DNA from: Acrasis kona
Taxonomy: Eukaryota > Heterolobosea > Eutetramitea > Acrasida > Acrasidae
NCBI GenBank assembly: GCA_026419775.2
Contig: JAOPGA020000309.1
Coordinates: 30,254 to 94,253, forward strand
Direction of reading: 5' to 3'
Length of the DNA stretch: 64,000 nt
Notes under the pieces: generated by a model
What the model saw: only the letters and a program-made list of their open reading frames with translations
The model's database searches: none
Told to the model about the DNA's origin: nothing
Program-made: the position numbers and the translations under genes
In this document: in pieces, positions 1 to 9,755 of the stretch
Layout of the letters: each line of letters begins with the position of its first letter
Numbering within the stretch: the stretch's first letter is position 1

Positions 1-428
1 TCGAAAGAAGTGATCGCATATATGATTTGAATGAATTGATGACAAATGCCCAGTCGTGTCTTTTACGTTACGAACATCACAACAATGTCGCCACACAAAC
101 TGCCAGAGACAAGGCGGAAAGAGTGCTTGCTGAATTAAAACAAGAACCAGACCGTAACAAGAGAATACACATTGCCCAAACTACATCCGTCAGATTTCTT
201 CCAAAGAACATGCACACCAAGGTCACTGCTTGGCTTCAGGGCGACGAATACAAGGCAGAGCTGTTTCAATTGTACTTGTTGCAGTTGATTAATGATGGAG
301 TGTTGCTTCCGATGCAACCCGTGGAGTATTATTTGAATTACGTCCATGGTAAAAATATATCCAAAATGATTAACGCTGGCGAGCAAATCAAGAAGAACAA
401 GAAAAAGTCATCATTTTTGTGGGATTAA
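1..428 (+). CDS. Hypothetical protein, 3' end only
   Basis: The frame is open from the first bases of the window, with no stop and no convincing start, so only the C-terminal ~140 residues are present. The visible part is polar and helical-looking, with a short hydrophobic stretch (AELFQLYLLQLINDG) and a lysine-rich tail (KKNKKKSSFLWD) just before the stop. No family is recognised. The stop lies 6 bp from the stop of the convergent V-ATPase subunit d gene, so the two 3' UTRs must overlap. Confidence 0.6.
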   Translation, partial: ERSDRIYDLNELMTNAQSCLLRYEHHNNVATQTARDKAERVLAELKQEPDRNKRIHIAQTTSVRFLPKNMHTKVTAWLQGDEYKAELFQLYLLQLINDGVLLPMQPVEYYLNYVHGKNISKMINAGEQIKKNKKKSSFLWD

Positions 429-434
429 TGTATT

Positions 435-1516
435 TTATTCATAAATGTTGATATATTCTTGAACTCTGTGCTTTTGGTCTTGTTTGATACATTCCGCAAT
501 CCACATCAAATTACTAATTTCTTGTTCCCTCAACTTGACAAATGCATAAAACAATCCATATCCGAATGATTGGTGGAACGCATTCTTGTTTAGCTCCACG
601 GCACGCTTCTTCAACAAACTCTCCAATGATACTTGTTTGCTGACTTGTCTTAACATCTCGCTGTATAATGGGTATGGCTTTAATTCGTTAGCCAAGTAAG
701 TGTCATCCTCTGCGTCGCTCAATTGGTCGTGAATGTCCGCGAGTTCACCAAAGTTTGGATATAACATTTTTCTGCGATCCTTGGTGGTCTTTCCGCCAAA
801 GCTTTGACGTGTGATGGTCAAGACTGCACGATCAGCTTCGAATTCCAAGATTTCTCCCATGATCTCTGCAGTGACGCCTCCCAAGTTTTGAACAAAATCA
901 TAAAAAGTCTCGAGGTAGTTCTTGTACAACATACCACGAATCTCTTCTGTGGAGTGGTCGTCAAAGTCGCGCTTGTCGGTTCTTGTGAAGAACTTTCCGA
1001 TGGGCGAGTCGGCCAAGACGATTTCGTACATGTCGTCTATGCTCTGAGCAGCTGTTAGTGCACCAATAGTTTCGAACATTCCAAGAGGATGGCATTTGTA
1101 CATCAATTCAAGAGCACCTCTTCCATTACGGACGGCAGTAATTAGTTTGAGTACGTTCCCAATCATGTACTCGTAGGTGATGAAGTCAAGGAATGTGGAT
1201 AATGGCTCTACAGCATGGAAACGAAGCTCATTAAACTCCCTAACCAACTTCTCAGTTGCCTTCTCGGTAATGACACCAGAGTTTAGTGGTGAAGGCTCGT
1301 TTTGAAGGAAGTTTGAATAGTCTGTGCTTGATAAATGCATCTTCATATCTATTTGAATGAGAACAAGTGTGAAAAGAAAAATGTACCATCTAGGTTATCG
1401 CATTCTGTCAAGTTGTTGTAGTCGTGTTGGGTCAATAGACCAGCACGATATCCGTGTACTTGAGCTTCAAGCCCGCCGTCGTTAATATTATAGAATAGGG
1501 GGTTTCCGTGAGTCAT
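435..1516 (-). CDS. VMA6: V-type H+-ATPase subunit d (V0 sector)
   Basis: Subunit d of the membrane V0 sector, which couples the central rotor of the vacuolar proton pump to the proteolipid ring in endomembranes. Two exons: 1516-1387 and 1348-435, separated by a 38-nt GT-AG intron in phase 1. The spliced product is about 347 aa, close to the usual ~350 aa. Exon 1 supplies the conserved N-terminus (LFYNINDGGLEAQVHGYRAG). Exon 2 carries HLSSTDYSNFLQNE, LSTFLDFITYEYMI, ILEFEADRA and GLFYAFVKLREQE...WIAECI, all typical of ATP6V0D/Vma6. Without the intron the frame would start at an internal Met after the splice junction and miss a conserved block, so the spliced start at 1516 is preferred. Confidence 0.93.
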
Positions 1517-1670
1517 TCTATACGGAGTATGCTATCGAAGGTTCGAAAGTCTCGGCTCAATTCAAAGTCAACCAATAAATAGTCAACGAACGAATACATC
1601 GCTCCGATTGTAAGAGAGCATGAAATAGGCCACAAAGCAACAAAGAAATGAAAAAATTATAACTCTTGTT

Positions 1671-4600
1671 TTATTCACACAATTTTACAAATTCGTCCAC
1701 GCTGATCGTGTCCTGGTTAAGACGATTGAAATCATCCTTCTTGAGCTGCACATCAGCCTTGTCTGCAGACAAGGTATTCAAATAATAAGTATTATTATCG
1801 CCCTTATTTCCATCCTCTGCACCATTCGGCTCCTGTTCATTATTTAACGTTGTTGTTTGACACAAGCAATCATCAATCAACAAGAAGCTACCAGATGTCT
1901 CCGTCAAAATTCTTTCGATACTTTCCATCATTTTAATCATGACCTTATAACCACATTCTTGGAACAATCTCAACACCTTAATAATACGATCGGTGTCAAA
2001 CAAGGAATCTTTGGTGACTTGTTCGTGAAAAGTGAACAAGACGCTACAGTCAACAGTTCTACCAACACTTTTAAATTTTTTATTCATGGTGGCCAACTGC
2101 TCCATATTTTGTAATGACAAGTGAGGTTGACACAGCACTTCGGCACATTTATTCCAGGAATGAACAGGAAACACCGCCTGCATCTTGTTCTCTATACAAT
2201 CCTCCAACTCTTGACTTCTCAATCGATGTCGATCATAAAATTGTGAATAAGTCTCAATCCTTCCCATGCTATAAAATGTGGTCAACACATTTTCATAAAA
2301 CATGTTTAATTTCTGAAATTTATCAAACAACAAACGATTAGCACGATCAGTTAGATCCGCTTGATTCGTGGTGGGACTGGTGCGTTGGACGGCCAACATG
2401 TTGGCGAACCGATTTCTAAATCCCTTCAAGATTGGATTCAAGTGATGTTGAATGCTCTTCACATTCTCCAACGTATCAAAGCTCAACAACGGATCGGTGA
2501 CCGCCAGAAAGGCCTCTTGATTATTGTAGAGCGTGGTTGCATTGAGCGGCTGAGCAGCAGCCGTCGCAGCGTTAGGCACGTCTTGTATGTTGTTCAGTAT
2601 CAAATACTCATGTAAAGGAATGCTGGTGTGCATCAAGTACGTCCAACAAGAGTAGTACATATCTGCAACGGTCTTTCTATTAAACACCAATACGCTCTTC
2701 GGGTATTCATCCTGTCTCATCAACACGTGACATAATCTAGAATCAATAATTGCAAAATTATGAGGAATGTCGTTTCTGTTCTGAGTCAAATCTTCCAAAT
2801 AGGCAACCCTAACGTCCACTCCTCTGCTCTTGTGAAATTTCATCAATTGTATAATGTCGGATTTGTGATTCAACTCGTCGCCTCGATTCACCAGAAAGAT
2901 TCTCTTCGCGATGGCATTTGGATTCTTGCTCAGCATTTGATTGTTCATGTTGGCCAGTTGATGCTTGTGAGCATTGCTCCACTCGTCCACAGGTCTATAA
3001 ACAGCCAAATAACTAGTTCTGGCGGTGTTCATGATCTCCGTCAAATTGACGCGATGAAAAGAGTAGTGATCGCTTCGAAGCACCAATTTACGATGAGTCA
3101 ACAAACTAGATTGAGCATCTTGATAGAATTTACTGACCTGATAGAATTTAATTTTTAATAAATTCATCAGGCTCTCGCTGGTGTGAATGTCTCCCAAGTT
3201 CATGTTTTGCATGTAATCTTCGTACACGCTCATCAGGGAAGTGACGCGATCCAATTCGGCAATGTATCCGCTGAGCATTCTTGGAAAGAACATGAATTGT
3301 CCGTCGTCTAATTCAATCTTTCCGAAATTAGGTACTTGAGTGCCATCGCTTTCGGCCATGACTCTTGTTTGAATGTAACTTCCTAATTGATCGGCGGTGT
3401 TGAAGGGTTGTTGTTGAGTGCTTCCGAATCTCATGGTGGTTAGCGCGTTGAGCAGGTGCTTGCTGAACACTCCCTGCTTGACTCGTTGTTGAGCGTCGCT
3501 GGTGGCACATATCAATTGAACGGATCGATTACGTGCATAATGATCGCTTGACTGCTGGTGATGGGTGACGTGTGATGCTGGTGATTTGATCTTGAACAAG
3601 GTACCACTATACAATGTGTCCATAACGTAATAAATGTGTTTGGATGCAAATATGCGATGATTGATGAACGTCGAATGGGAAATGCCAGTGTTGATGATTC
3701 GATCGGGGTCGCAATCGTATGGACAAATGTATGATTCTTGATGATGATTTGCGTTGGGATAGGTTTGATTCAATGTGTGACCTGCATAGTAAATCAACAA
3801 ACAATCCTCCGCAAATGTCTTTTCGCTCACTCCGACCATCAATTGAAGAATGTTTTCTCTCGTCGCTTGTTCGTTGAATAAAGTACACACGGTGAATCCA
3901 TAATTCTTTTCCAAAACATTTGCAATGTTGGTCGCATCGTTGATGCTTGTGCTCTGATTGAGTAATTTTTTTGATTTGTATTTGCTGATGGCAATCACGA
4001 TGGCCCATTCCCTTCTGTAAATACTTTGGACGTGATGTTCGTTGTTGCTGTTGTTGAGCTTGGCCTTTTTGTTGGGCGATTGAGCAGGTGGCGGTTGCAT
4101 GGATTGATTCTTTTTGGTAGATGAAATGTTTGCATCTACTTCGATGGTCGGAATGGATTGTTGTTGGTAATATTCGAACGTTAATTGTTGTGAATTGGAT
4201 AACGTGATATTTCCGCTTTGTATTCGTATGGGATAGTGTCCTTCTTGTTGTTGTGGTGGTACCTTGACTATGAATGCATTATTGTTTATTTGTTGTATTT
4301 CGGATTCGACATCTCCAAAGTAGACTTTGCTCTGATTCACGTTGCCACTGATTTCAATTTGAGCGTTTGTGATTTGAAGAAAGACTAGACCTCCTCCATT
4401 AAGGGGCGATCGCGTCGGTGAAATGTAATAAGCAACGTTGAGGTTTGGTTGTGATTGTTCGTGAAGGATTGGAGAGTGACTAGAAGTCGGTGTGGTTGAA
4501 TTTGATTCTTCATCATGGTGGTGATGATGTTGTTCCTTTTTGACAGAATCATGATGTTGATGGTGATGATCCATGTTGTGATCCATGCCTTCTTCGTCAT

Positions 4601-5846
4601 CGTCTTCATCCACATTGTGATAATCATGTGCATCCTCTACTTTCCTCTTTTTTGATTTTGTTCTTTTGGAATTTGTGTTGGGCGTGCGCGTCTTGTCGTC
4701 CTCTAACGATTGCTTCTTTATGCTTCCGCCTACTTCCATGGACGAAGAGGATGATTTGGCTTCCTTCTTCATTGGCTTTCCACAATTAATTGCAAACTTT
4801 CTGTAAGAGTCAATCTTGTACAGTAACCACGAATCAAACATTAACTTGAAACGTAATTGACAATTAGTCTTGTTGTTGCTGACGACTCTTGCTTTTAATG
4901 ATACAAACCGAACGGTGGCGGATGATGGGGATTGTTCAACGTGGTAACCCTTCTTGATGTCCTCTTCGTCGAAGAGTTGTCTCATTTTCGTCGAACTTAC
5001 ATCTTTTTCGAGTCCCTTGTCTTGCTCTTGACCAGACATGACTAGATCAATCTCTGCAAATAATCCATTCTTATCGTAGCAGTAATTATTTTGTTGTTCG
5101 TTTACTTTGCTACGAAGTAGTTCCAAGTCGATGAATAAATTGTTTCTGGCACATACTTGATGGAACGCCTCTACTTGGTCTAGAACAGGATTACGCTTTA
5201 TCACCATGTTTATGATGGTATCTACCCATACGCGTAGTCTACTTAAATCAATTTCCATGCTGACGTCGAGTGGTGTCCTTCGCTTTTTTGTAACGCTCTT
5301 GCCACCAACGATACACACGGGTATACTATCGTCCTCAATGCTTAGAATAGGTGGACCAGTCCTAGAGAGGAATTCTGACCATGATTGAGCGGAATTTATA
5401 ACTTGTGTATTCGGTACTGGATTGGTGGCCTGCTGTATTGTTTGTTGTTGCTGTTGTTGTTGCTGAGTTTGTTGTGGTTGGGGTAGGACGGGTTGGTCCT
5501 GTTGTGTAGCAAACAATTGACTGAAAGAAGGACTTGGAGTAGTCATACGTGCAGGGTTACTATACTCACTTAAAAAATCTGGTGTGGGCTCTCTACCACT
5601 GTACCCAGGGCCAAATGCTTGCTGTTGCTGTTCAAACGTCATCGAATTTAGTGCCATGTAGTAGTTTAGAGAATCAGTATCTATTGTTTGTTCAAAATCG
5701 CGAAGTGATGCAAGTGTCTGATTATAATTTTGTTGCTCTTGTTGATTGAAAATTGAATCAGTGCTGGAATAATATTGCGGATTGTTTGGAGGTGTCTCGG
5801 GGTAACTGAATATAAACTTTTGTGGACTTTCCTCGGTCGTTTTCAT
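1671..5846 (-). CDS. Gln/His-rich IPT/TIG protein with inactive caspase-like domain
   Basis: Intron-free gene for 1391 aa. In order: a Gln/Pro/Ser-rich N-terminus with polyQ (~125-140); a conserved-looking helical segment (~150-360); Lys-rich NLS-like stretches (TKKRR, KRTKSKKRK); a His/Asp-rich linker; an IPT/TIG-like immunoglobulin fold (~475-562; GGGLVFLQI, KVYFGD, FIVKVPP, GHYPIRIQSG); a caspase/paracaspase-like domain (~612-840; WAIVIAISKYK, LLIYYAGH, VMDTLYSG); and a ~550-residue unassigned C-terminus. Clan CD proteases have His in the YAGH block (kept) and Cys in the D-x-C-x-SG block. Here that residue, 745, is Leu (TTG at 3612-3614), so peptidase activity is unlikely. The mix suggests a nuclear regulatory or scaffold protein. 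Caspase-like fold confidence is high, TIG moderate, role unknown. Confidence 0.8.
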   Translation of the reverse strand: MKTTEESPQKFIFSYPETPPNNPQYYSSTDSIFNQQEQQNYNQTLASLRDFEQTIDTDSLNYYMALNSMTFEQQQQAFGPGYSGREPTPDFLSEYSNPARMTTPSPSFSQLFATQQDQPVLPQPQQTQQQQQQQQTIQQATNPVPNTQVINSAQSWSEFLSRTGPPILSIEDDSIPVCIVGGKSVTKKRRTPLDVSMEIDLSRLRVWVDTIINMVIKRNPVLDQVEAFHQVCARNNLFIDLELLRSKVNEQQNNYCYDKNGLFAEIDLVMSGQEQDKGLEKDVSSTKMRQLFDEEDIKKGYHVEQSPSSATVRFVSLKARVVSNNKTNCQLRFKLMFDSWLLYKIDSYRKFAINCGKPMKKEAKSSSSSMEVGGSIKKQSLEDDKTRTPNTNSKRTKSKKRKVEDAHDYHNVDEDDDEEGMDHNMDHHHQHHDSVKKEQHHHHHDEESNSTTPTSSHSPILHEQSQPNLNVAYYISPTRSPLNGGGLVFLQITNAQIEISGNVNQSKVYFGDVESEIQQINNNAFIVKVPPQQQEGHYPIRIQSGNITLSNSQQLTFEYYQQQSIPTIEVDANISSTKKNQSMQPPPAQSPNKKAKLNNSNNEHHVQSIYRREWAIVIAISKYKSKKLLNQSTSINDATNIANVLEKNYGFTVCTLFNEQATRENILQLMVGVSEKTFAEDCLLIYYAGHTLNQTYPNANHHQESYICPYDCDPDRIINTGISHSTFINHRIFASKHIYYVMDTLYSGTLFKIKSPASHVTHHQQSSDHYARNRSVQLICATSDAQQRVKQGVFSKHLLNALTTMRFGSTQQQPFNTADQLGSYIQTRVMAESDGTQVPNFGKIELDDGQFMFFPRMLSGYIAELDRVTSLMSVYEDYMQNMNLGDIHTSESLMNLLKIKFYQVSKFYQDAQSSLLTHRKLVLRSDHYSFHRVNLTEIMNTARTSYLAVYRPVDEWSNAHKHQLANMNNQMLSKNPNAIAKRIFLVNRGDELNHKSDIIQLMKFHKSRGVDVRVAYLEDLTQNRNDIPHNFAIIDSRLCHVLMRQDEYPKSVLVFNRKTVADMYYSCWTYLMHTSIPLHEYLILNNIQDVPNAATAAAQPLNATTLYNNQEAFLAVTDPLLSFDTLENVKSIQHHLNPILKGFRNRFANMLAVQRTSPTTNQADLTDRANRLLFDKFQKLNMFYENVLTTFYSMGRIETYSQFYDRHRLRSQELEDCIENKMQAVFPVHSWNKCAEVLCQPHLSLQNMEQLATMNKKFKSVGRTVDCSVLFTFHEQVTKDSLFDTDRIIKVLRLFQECGYKVMIKMMESIERILTETSGSFLLIDDCLCQTTTLNNEQEPNGAEDGNKGDNNTYYLNTLSADKADVQLKKDDFNRLNQDTISVDEFVKLCE

Positions 5847-6116
5847 GATTTGAAATGTATTTTTTCTTTCTTTGTTGAGGTGTGATAAACGGATTGAAAC
5901 TTCAATTTGAGAAAGTTGGTTTGGAATTTCTTAGACTCAATTGACACTGTACAGAGGAAAATCTATCAAACAATAAGGTAAAAAGCACGAAAATGCTGCA
6001 AACAAACACCATCACAGAATGCACCATGGTAGATCCATTCTGCTACATAAAAAACTTCTTCCTTACAATTAGTCAACTATTTTGCTCTGACCAATAAAAA
6101 ACCAGAAGAAATCAGC

Positions 6117-6553
6117 ATGTCTCTCTCCGCTAAACTATCACACATTGGAGTTGTTGCCAGTGGACCTGCTTTGGGTGTAATAGCAGCAGTTTTTGTCGCC
6201 GCCGTTGTCAAGTCAAACAGCGCACCCGCCCCTGACCTCAAAAGAGGTAGGAAATCTATACAACAACCTTATTAATAGCATAATAGTCTCAAGGAACGTC
6301 GCAAATGGATATTTCCGTCTTGACAAAGGAAAATCAGTTAAAGAGGCACAATCAGTAATCTGTGCAAACTTACCAGCAAAGGAGCAAGAAGCCGTAATAT
6401 TTTTACATGTATGATTAACTAATAATTTTAAAGTGCAAAGAACTATGTGAGAAATTCCACGAAACCTACGTTCAATCAAACAGAGACTTGAGCTTCAAAC
6501 CATCAACAGAAGATGAATTCCACAAACTACTTGCTGGAACTGAAGAAAACTAA
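6117..6553 (+). CDS. Small membrane protein, three exons
   Basis: Assembled by splicing: exons 6117-6246, 6287-6408 and 6434-6553, with introns of 40 and 25 nt. The 25-nt intron contains an in-frame TGA and a TAACTAAT branch-like motif. The spliced product is 123 aa. Residues ~8-32 form a hydrophobic Gly/Ala/Val segment (IGVVASGPALGVIAAVFVAAVV), followed by a soluble part with several Cys (VICANLP, CKELCEKF). I recognise no family; a single-pass mitochondrial or ER protein is possible. The start at 6117 is the first ATG in the open frame and is the only one that keeps the hydrophobic segment. Confidence 0.65.
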
Positions 6554-6743
6554 TGTAGTTATTGAAGATTAATTAAGGGGTTTTATGATTATTAAATTTA
6601 ATACATTTTCACATTCTTTGATAAACAAATTTTGATACATTCCATCATTCCTCGAGTTTGGTATGCTTGTTGGTGTACTGACAGTTTGTCATAATTTTTT
6701 TATATTCCTTACAAAATCAATTCAAATAACCGCGCAAACAGTC

Positions 6744-7582
6744 ATGGTTTATCTGAAAGTCAAGAGGAGCGAAACTGATATTTTTCTTTACGAAGCTAAA
6801 CATGATGCTCCACTAGACCAAGTAGTCAATGGTTGCGTTGCTGTAAATAATCAAGTCGCAAGATTACAAGAAGTGATTCATAACGTGGAAGATCTAGTCA
6901 AATATGGTCCTGCCAGACCTCCAGAAAAAGTGGGCCTAGACGATGAAGAGGGAGAAGTAAAAGATCCAACTGCACGTCGAATTGGAATCCGTACGTAATT
7001 TTATCGTCCAGTTAAAGATCTGACCTTAACAAAGCACCAGCAAAACAAAATATTGAAGAGATATCAAAATGTGTTGACAATGCTAAATCTGTTCTTAACA
7101 GACACGTGGATAAAAAAGAGGCACTGACACTTGAAACTCTCAAAGACTTGATGGCGGATATATCAGGATCCATCACAAAAGCATACCTAAGCAATCCTCT
7201 TCCAGCATACGATCCCATCACAGAATACTTATTCGATGATTTCAAATCAGAACAATATCTAGATCAAGACACAACGTCAATGTGGTTTGCAGGAAAAGAG
7301 CTGCAGAGAAGTGGAAAATTGATGGACATCAAATCCGTGGGAAAGAACGACAAGAGCGTCATCATTGTCAAATTACAAAAGAAGGGTGGAGGAGCACCTG
7401 CGAGAGAAACTGGTGTCACGGAAGAGATGCAGAAGAATCTAATGTCCTACTATTACAAAAAGCAAGAGGAGGAAAAGAAACTGATGGACGATGACGATGA
7501 CTCACATTTTAATAGCGAATGGTCCAATCCAAGCGGTTTAAAGAATCATTTCCAAGGCATCGGCAACGTATCGTGGAAGTAG
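6744..7582 (+). CDS. CFAP298: Cilia- and flagella-associated protein 298 (C21orf59/Kurly family)
   Basis: Ortholog of CFAP298, a cytoplasmic factor needed for axonemal dynein arm assembly and ciliary polarity. Exons 6744-6994 and 7018-7582 flank a 23-nt intron (GTAA...AAAG), the shortest I place here; 271 aa against ~290 in human. The N-terminus MVYLKVKRSETDIFLYEA matches the family start, so ATG 6744 is chosen over the in-frame upstream ATG at 6663. Diagnostic C-terminal blocks: PLPAYDPITEY, MWFAGKELQRSGKL, VGKNDKS, KKGGGAPARE, MSYYYKKQEEEKKL, DDSHFNSEWSNPSGLKNHFQGI. It ends 34 bp from the convergent NOP56 stop. Confidence 0.92.
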
Positions 7583-7616
7583 TTGAATTAAAAATTGCAT
7601 CTATTTACTTTGTAAA

Positions 7617-9290
7617 TTATTTTTTAGATTTTTTTTCTTTCTTATTTTTCTTGTCCTTTTTATCTTTCTTGTCCTTCTTTGACTTTTTATCCTTCTTGTC
7701 TTTCTTTTCCTTCTTGACTGGCTCTTCGTCATCTGATGAATCGGAATCGTCCTTCTTTTCCTTCTTGGACTTTTTCTTTGGTGGTTCGTCTTCGCTATCA
7801 GAGTCATCCTTCTTTGACTTTTTCTTGTCCTTCTTCTTGTCTTTCTTTTCCTTGACTGGCTCTTCGTCGTCATCTGATGAATCGGATTCAACCTTCGTTT
7901 TCTTCTTCTTGTCCTCCTTCTTGCTCTTCTTCTTTGGTGGCTCTTCCTCGGTATCATCAGCTTTTCTCTTCTTCTTTGATGAAGAATCGTCGGACTTGCC
8001 GTCTGCCTTGATTTCAGCGGCAACTTCCCTCATGACGTCTACATTCTTTTGTAGAGTGACGCCCTCGCCACCCTTTTCATAAAAGTTCAACCTCTCCTCC
8101 ACTTGATCCCTCAATCTCTCGCCAAACTTGCTGGTGGCAGAGTCTTGGAAGGAATCTATACGAACGGCAATGCTGCACTTGTTGGCCAAGTACCTGCTCA
8201 CCTTTCCCTTGTTTTGTTTGCTGGCGCGACCGATGAACGAAGAGTGATAGATCAGTCCATATTTGGGCGTGTTGCCGCGTGTCTTGAGCGCCCTGAACAA
8301 TGCCTTCTCTGCACCCAAAATTTGAACGGTGCTCGCGGGGTACTTGCTCAAGTTGATCATGCTTCCTGCATGGGCAATCAAACGAGCGCCGACTTGCTCT
8401 CCCAATAGACAGGTCAAGTTGGGCGCGACGTTGTGCATCTTTGTTTGTAGGTAATCGTACAAGTTCTTGCGGTATTCTGCAATGCTGACCACCTTCTTTG
8501 CGAAGGAGTCCAAAATGATGAGATCGAATGGGGCAATGTCGGTTCCCATGCTGCTGCGTCCTAGCGTTACGATTTCCTTGCTGACCTCTTCGTCCTTGGT
8601 AATGTCTGTGAGGGCGTCGACCATCTCGTCGTTCAAGTTGCTCTTGCTTCCAATCAACTTGACCAACTTGGCGTATTGTACGTTATCCTTGACCACCTTG
8701 TTCAATTCGGGGAAGTGCCACCCGTACCACTCTCTGATTCTCATGGAATAAGTGTTTAGATCCTTGTCCAAAGTGTCCAACAAGCTGATTGATTGGATGA
8801 TCATGTTGTCCGCCTTGTTGACGTTGAACTTTACTTTGGCGCGAGAGTATGCGTGACCCAAACCCAATTGTGCCTTCTCTACGTCGCCCTTTTCGACGCC
8901 GTCGATGAATTGATGGAAATGCATGCGCACGCCGCGGATTAATTCTTGTGTGGAATCGTCGGTGAAGCATTCTACTTTGGAGAGTTGCTCTTGGATGGCA
9001 CCTCCTAATTTTGTTTCGAGGATACCAAGTTTGACTTTCTTGGTTCCGAGGTGCATTTCTAAAAAGTTGCTCAAGAAGGGATGTAGAATGCCTTCTGATA
9101 CATTGTTTACGTTCTCTAAACCGTGTTCGGGGCTCTCGAATGGTGCGAATGCTACAAATTTGACCATATCACTTAATTTGCTAAAATCAGCCAAGCTGCC
9201 GCGAATCTGCTTGACAGCGATCTCCTCTTGTTTGTGACGCTCAAACAACGCATAACCTAACGCGCTTTCGAATAATAGATATGAAGGCAT
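7617..9290 (-). CDS. NOP56: Nucleolar protein NOP56 (box C/D snoRNP core)
   Basis: Core protein of box C/D snoRNPs, guiding 2'-O-methylation of rRNA in the nucleolus. Intron-free, 557 aa. Family blocks are nearly unchanged: AQLGLGHAYSRAKVKFNVN, NMIIQSISLLDTLDKD, REWYGWHFPEL, GEQVGARLIAHAGS, LSKYPASTVQILGAEKALF, RGNTPKYGLIYHS and SRYLANKCSIA. NOP56 rather than NOP58 is indicated by the N-terminus (YLLFESALGYALFE, VAFAPFESPEHGLENVNNVSEG). From about residue 425 the tail is a long Lys/Asp/Ser/Glu tract of KKDKKKSKK- and DSDSEDEPP-type repeats, as in other eukaryotic NOP56 proteins. Confidence 0.96.
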   Translation of the reverse strand: MPSYLLFESALGYALFERHKQEEIAVKQIRGSLADFSKLSDMVKFVAFAPFESPEHGLENVNNVSEGILHPFLSNFLEMHLGTKKVKLGILETKLGGAIQEQLSKVECFTDDSTQELIRGVRMHFHQFIDGVEKGDVEKAQLGLGHAYSRAKVKFNVNKADNMIIQSISLLDTLDKDLNTYSMRIREWYGWHFPELNKVVKDNVQYAKLVKLIGSKSNLNDEMVDALTDITKDEEVSKEIVTLGRSSMGTDIAPFDLIILDSFAKKVVSIAEYRKNLYDYLQTKMHNVAPNLTCLLGEQVGARLIAHAGSMINLSKYPASTVQILGAEKALFRALKTRGNTPKYGLIYHSSFIGRASKQNKGKVSRYLANKCSIAVRIDSFQDSATSKFGERLRDQVEERLNFYEKGGEGVTLQKNVDVMREVAAEIKADGKSDDSSSKKKRKADDTEEEPPKKKSKKEDKKKKTKVESDSSDDDEEPVKEKKDKKKDKKKSKKDDSDSEDEPPKKKSKKEKKDDSDSSDDEEPVKKEKKDKKDKKSKKDKKDKKDKKNKKEKKSKK

Positions 9291-9661
9291 AGTAAATTCA
9301 AAGATTTGTATGACACAAGTGCAGTGATTTCACAATTGTTTTCACACAATGAGGTTGACCTTATTCAATGATGCTTACAATGGATGTTCAAGTAATTCCT
9401 AAAGGTTGTCGTGAGTGAGAGTACTCATCGCATTCATTGTTTGGTACGCGTGCAAGGGTTTGTTTGCGAAATGTTGTGATAATATGTAACTAGTATCGTA
9501 TTTAAACAAAATAGATGGTAATGAAGCTAAATTAGAGAAGAAACTAATTAGAAAAATCATTTAAAGTTGGATGAACTTACACAATGATTAGATTAGGCAT
9601 TTTCAAAGGCATAATTAGAGTGAATGCAATATAATAAGTTAATTTTAAACATCAATCAACT
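9291..9661. other. Intergenic: NOP56 upstream region
   Basis: AT-rich sequence between the NOP56 start and the tRNA gene. It should hold the NOP56 promoter. I see no ORF with protein-like features, RNA gene or clear repeat. Confidence 0.5.
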
Positions 9662-9750
9662 GCCCGTGTAGCGCAGCGGAACATTTATTCTAGTTAAAGC
9701 GCGCACCCCTCCTAAGGGTGAGGCCCAGGGTTCGATCCCCTGCTCGGGTG
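9662..9750 (+). tRNA. tRNA-Arg (anticodon CCT) with enlarged D-loop
   Basis: The cloverleaf reads from sequence. Acceptor 9662-9668 pairs with 9743-9749 (one G-U, one U-U mismatch), with discriminator G 9750. T8 and A9 follow. The D-stem GCGC 9671-9674 pairs with 9699-9702. Anticodon stem CACCC/GGGTG (9704-9708/9716-9720) holds loop CTCCTAA with anticodon CCT at 9711-9713. The variable loop is 5 nt and the T-arm is CAGGG-TTCGATC-CCCTG. Internal promoters fit box A (TAGCGCAGCGG) and box B (GGTTCGATCCC), and a T5 Pol III terminator follows. The D-loop is 24 nt (9675-9698) instead of about 8-11, as if ~13-14 nt were inserted after AGCGG. There is no intron at the usual site beside the anticodon. 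Confidence 0.85.
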
Positions 9751-9755
9751 TTTTT
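9751..9755 (+). terminator. Pol III oligo-T terminator of tRNA-Arg
   Basis: A run of five T directly after the discriminator base, the usual RNA polymerase III stop signal. Confidence 0.75.

Noticed and set aside
4385-4633. 82-codon Met/Ile/Thr-rich frame in the pseudo-caspase gene
   Set aside because: Frame-shifted reading of its His/Asp-rich linker, with no independent support.
6663-6743. Upstream in-frame ATG of CFAP298
   Set aside because: The added 27 residues are hydrophobic and absent from the family, whose start corresponds to MVYLKVKR at 6744.
7519-8082. 187-codon Phe/Ser-rich frame opposite NOP56
   Set aside because: Antisense image of the Lys/Asp/Ser tail of NOP56.
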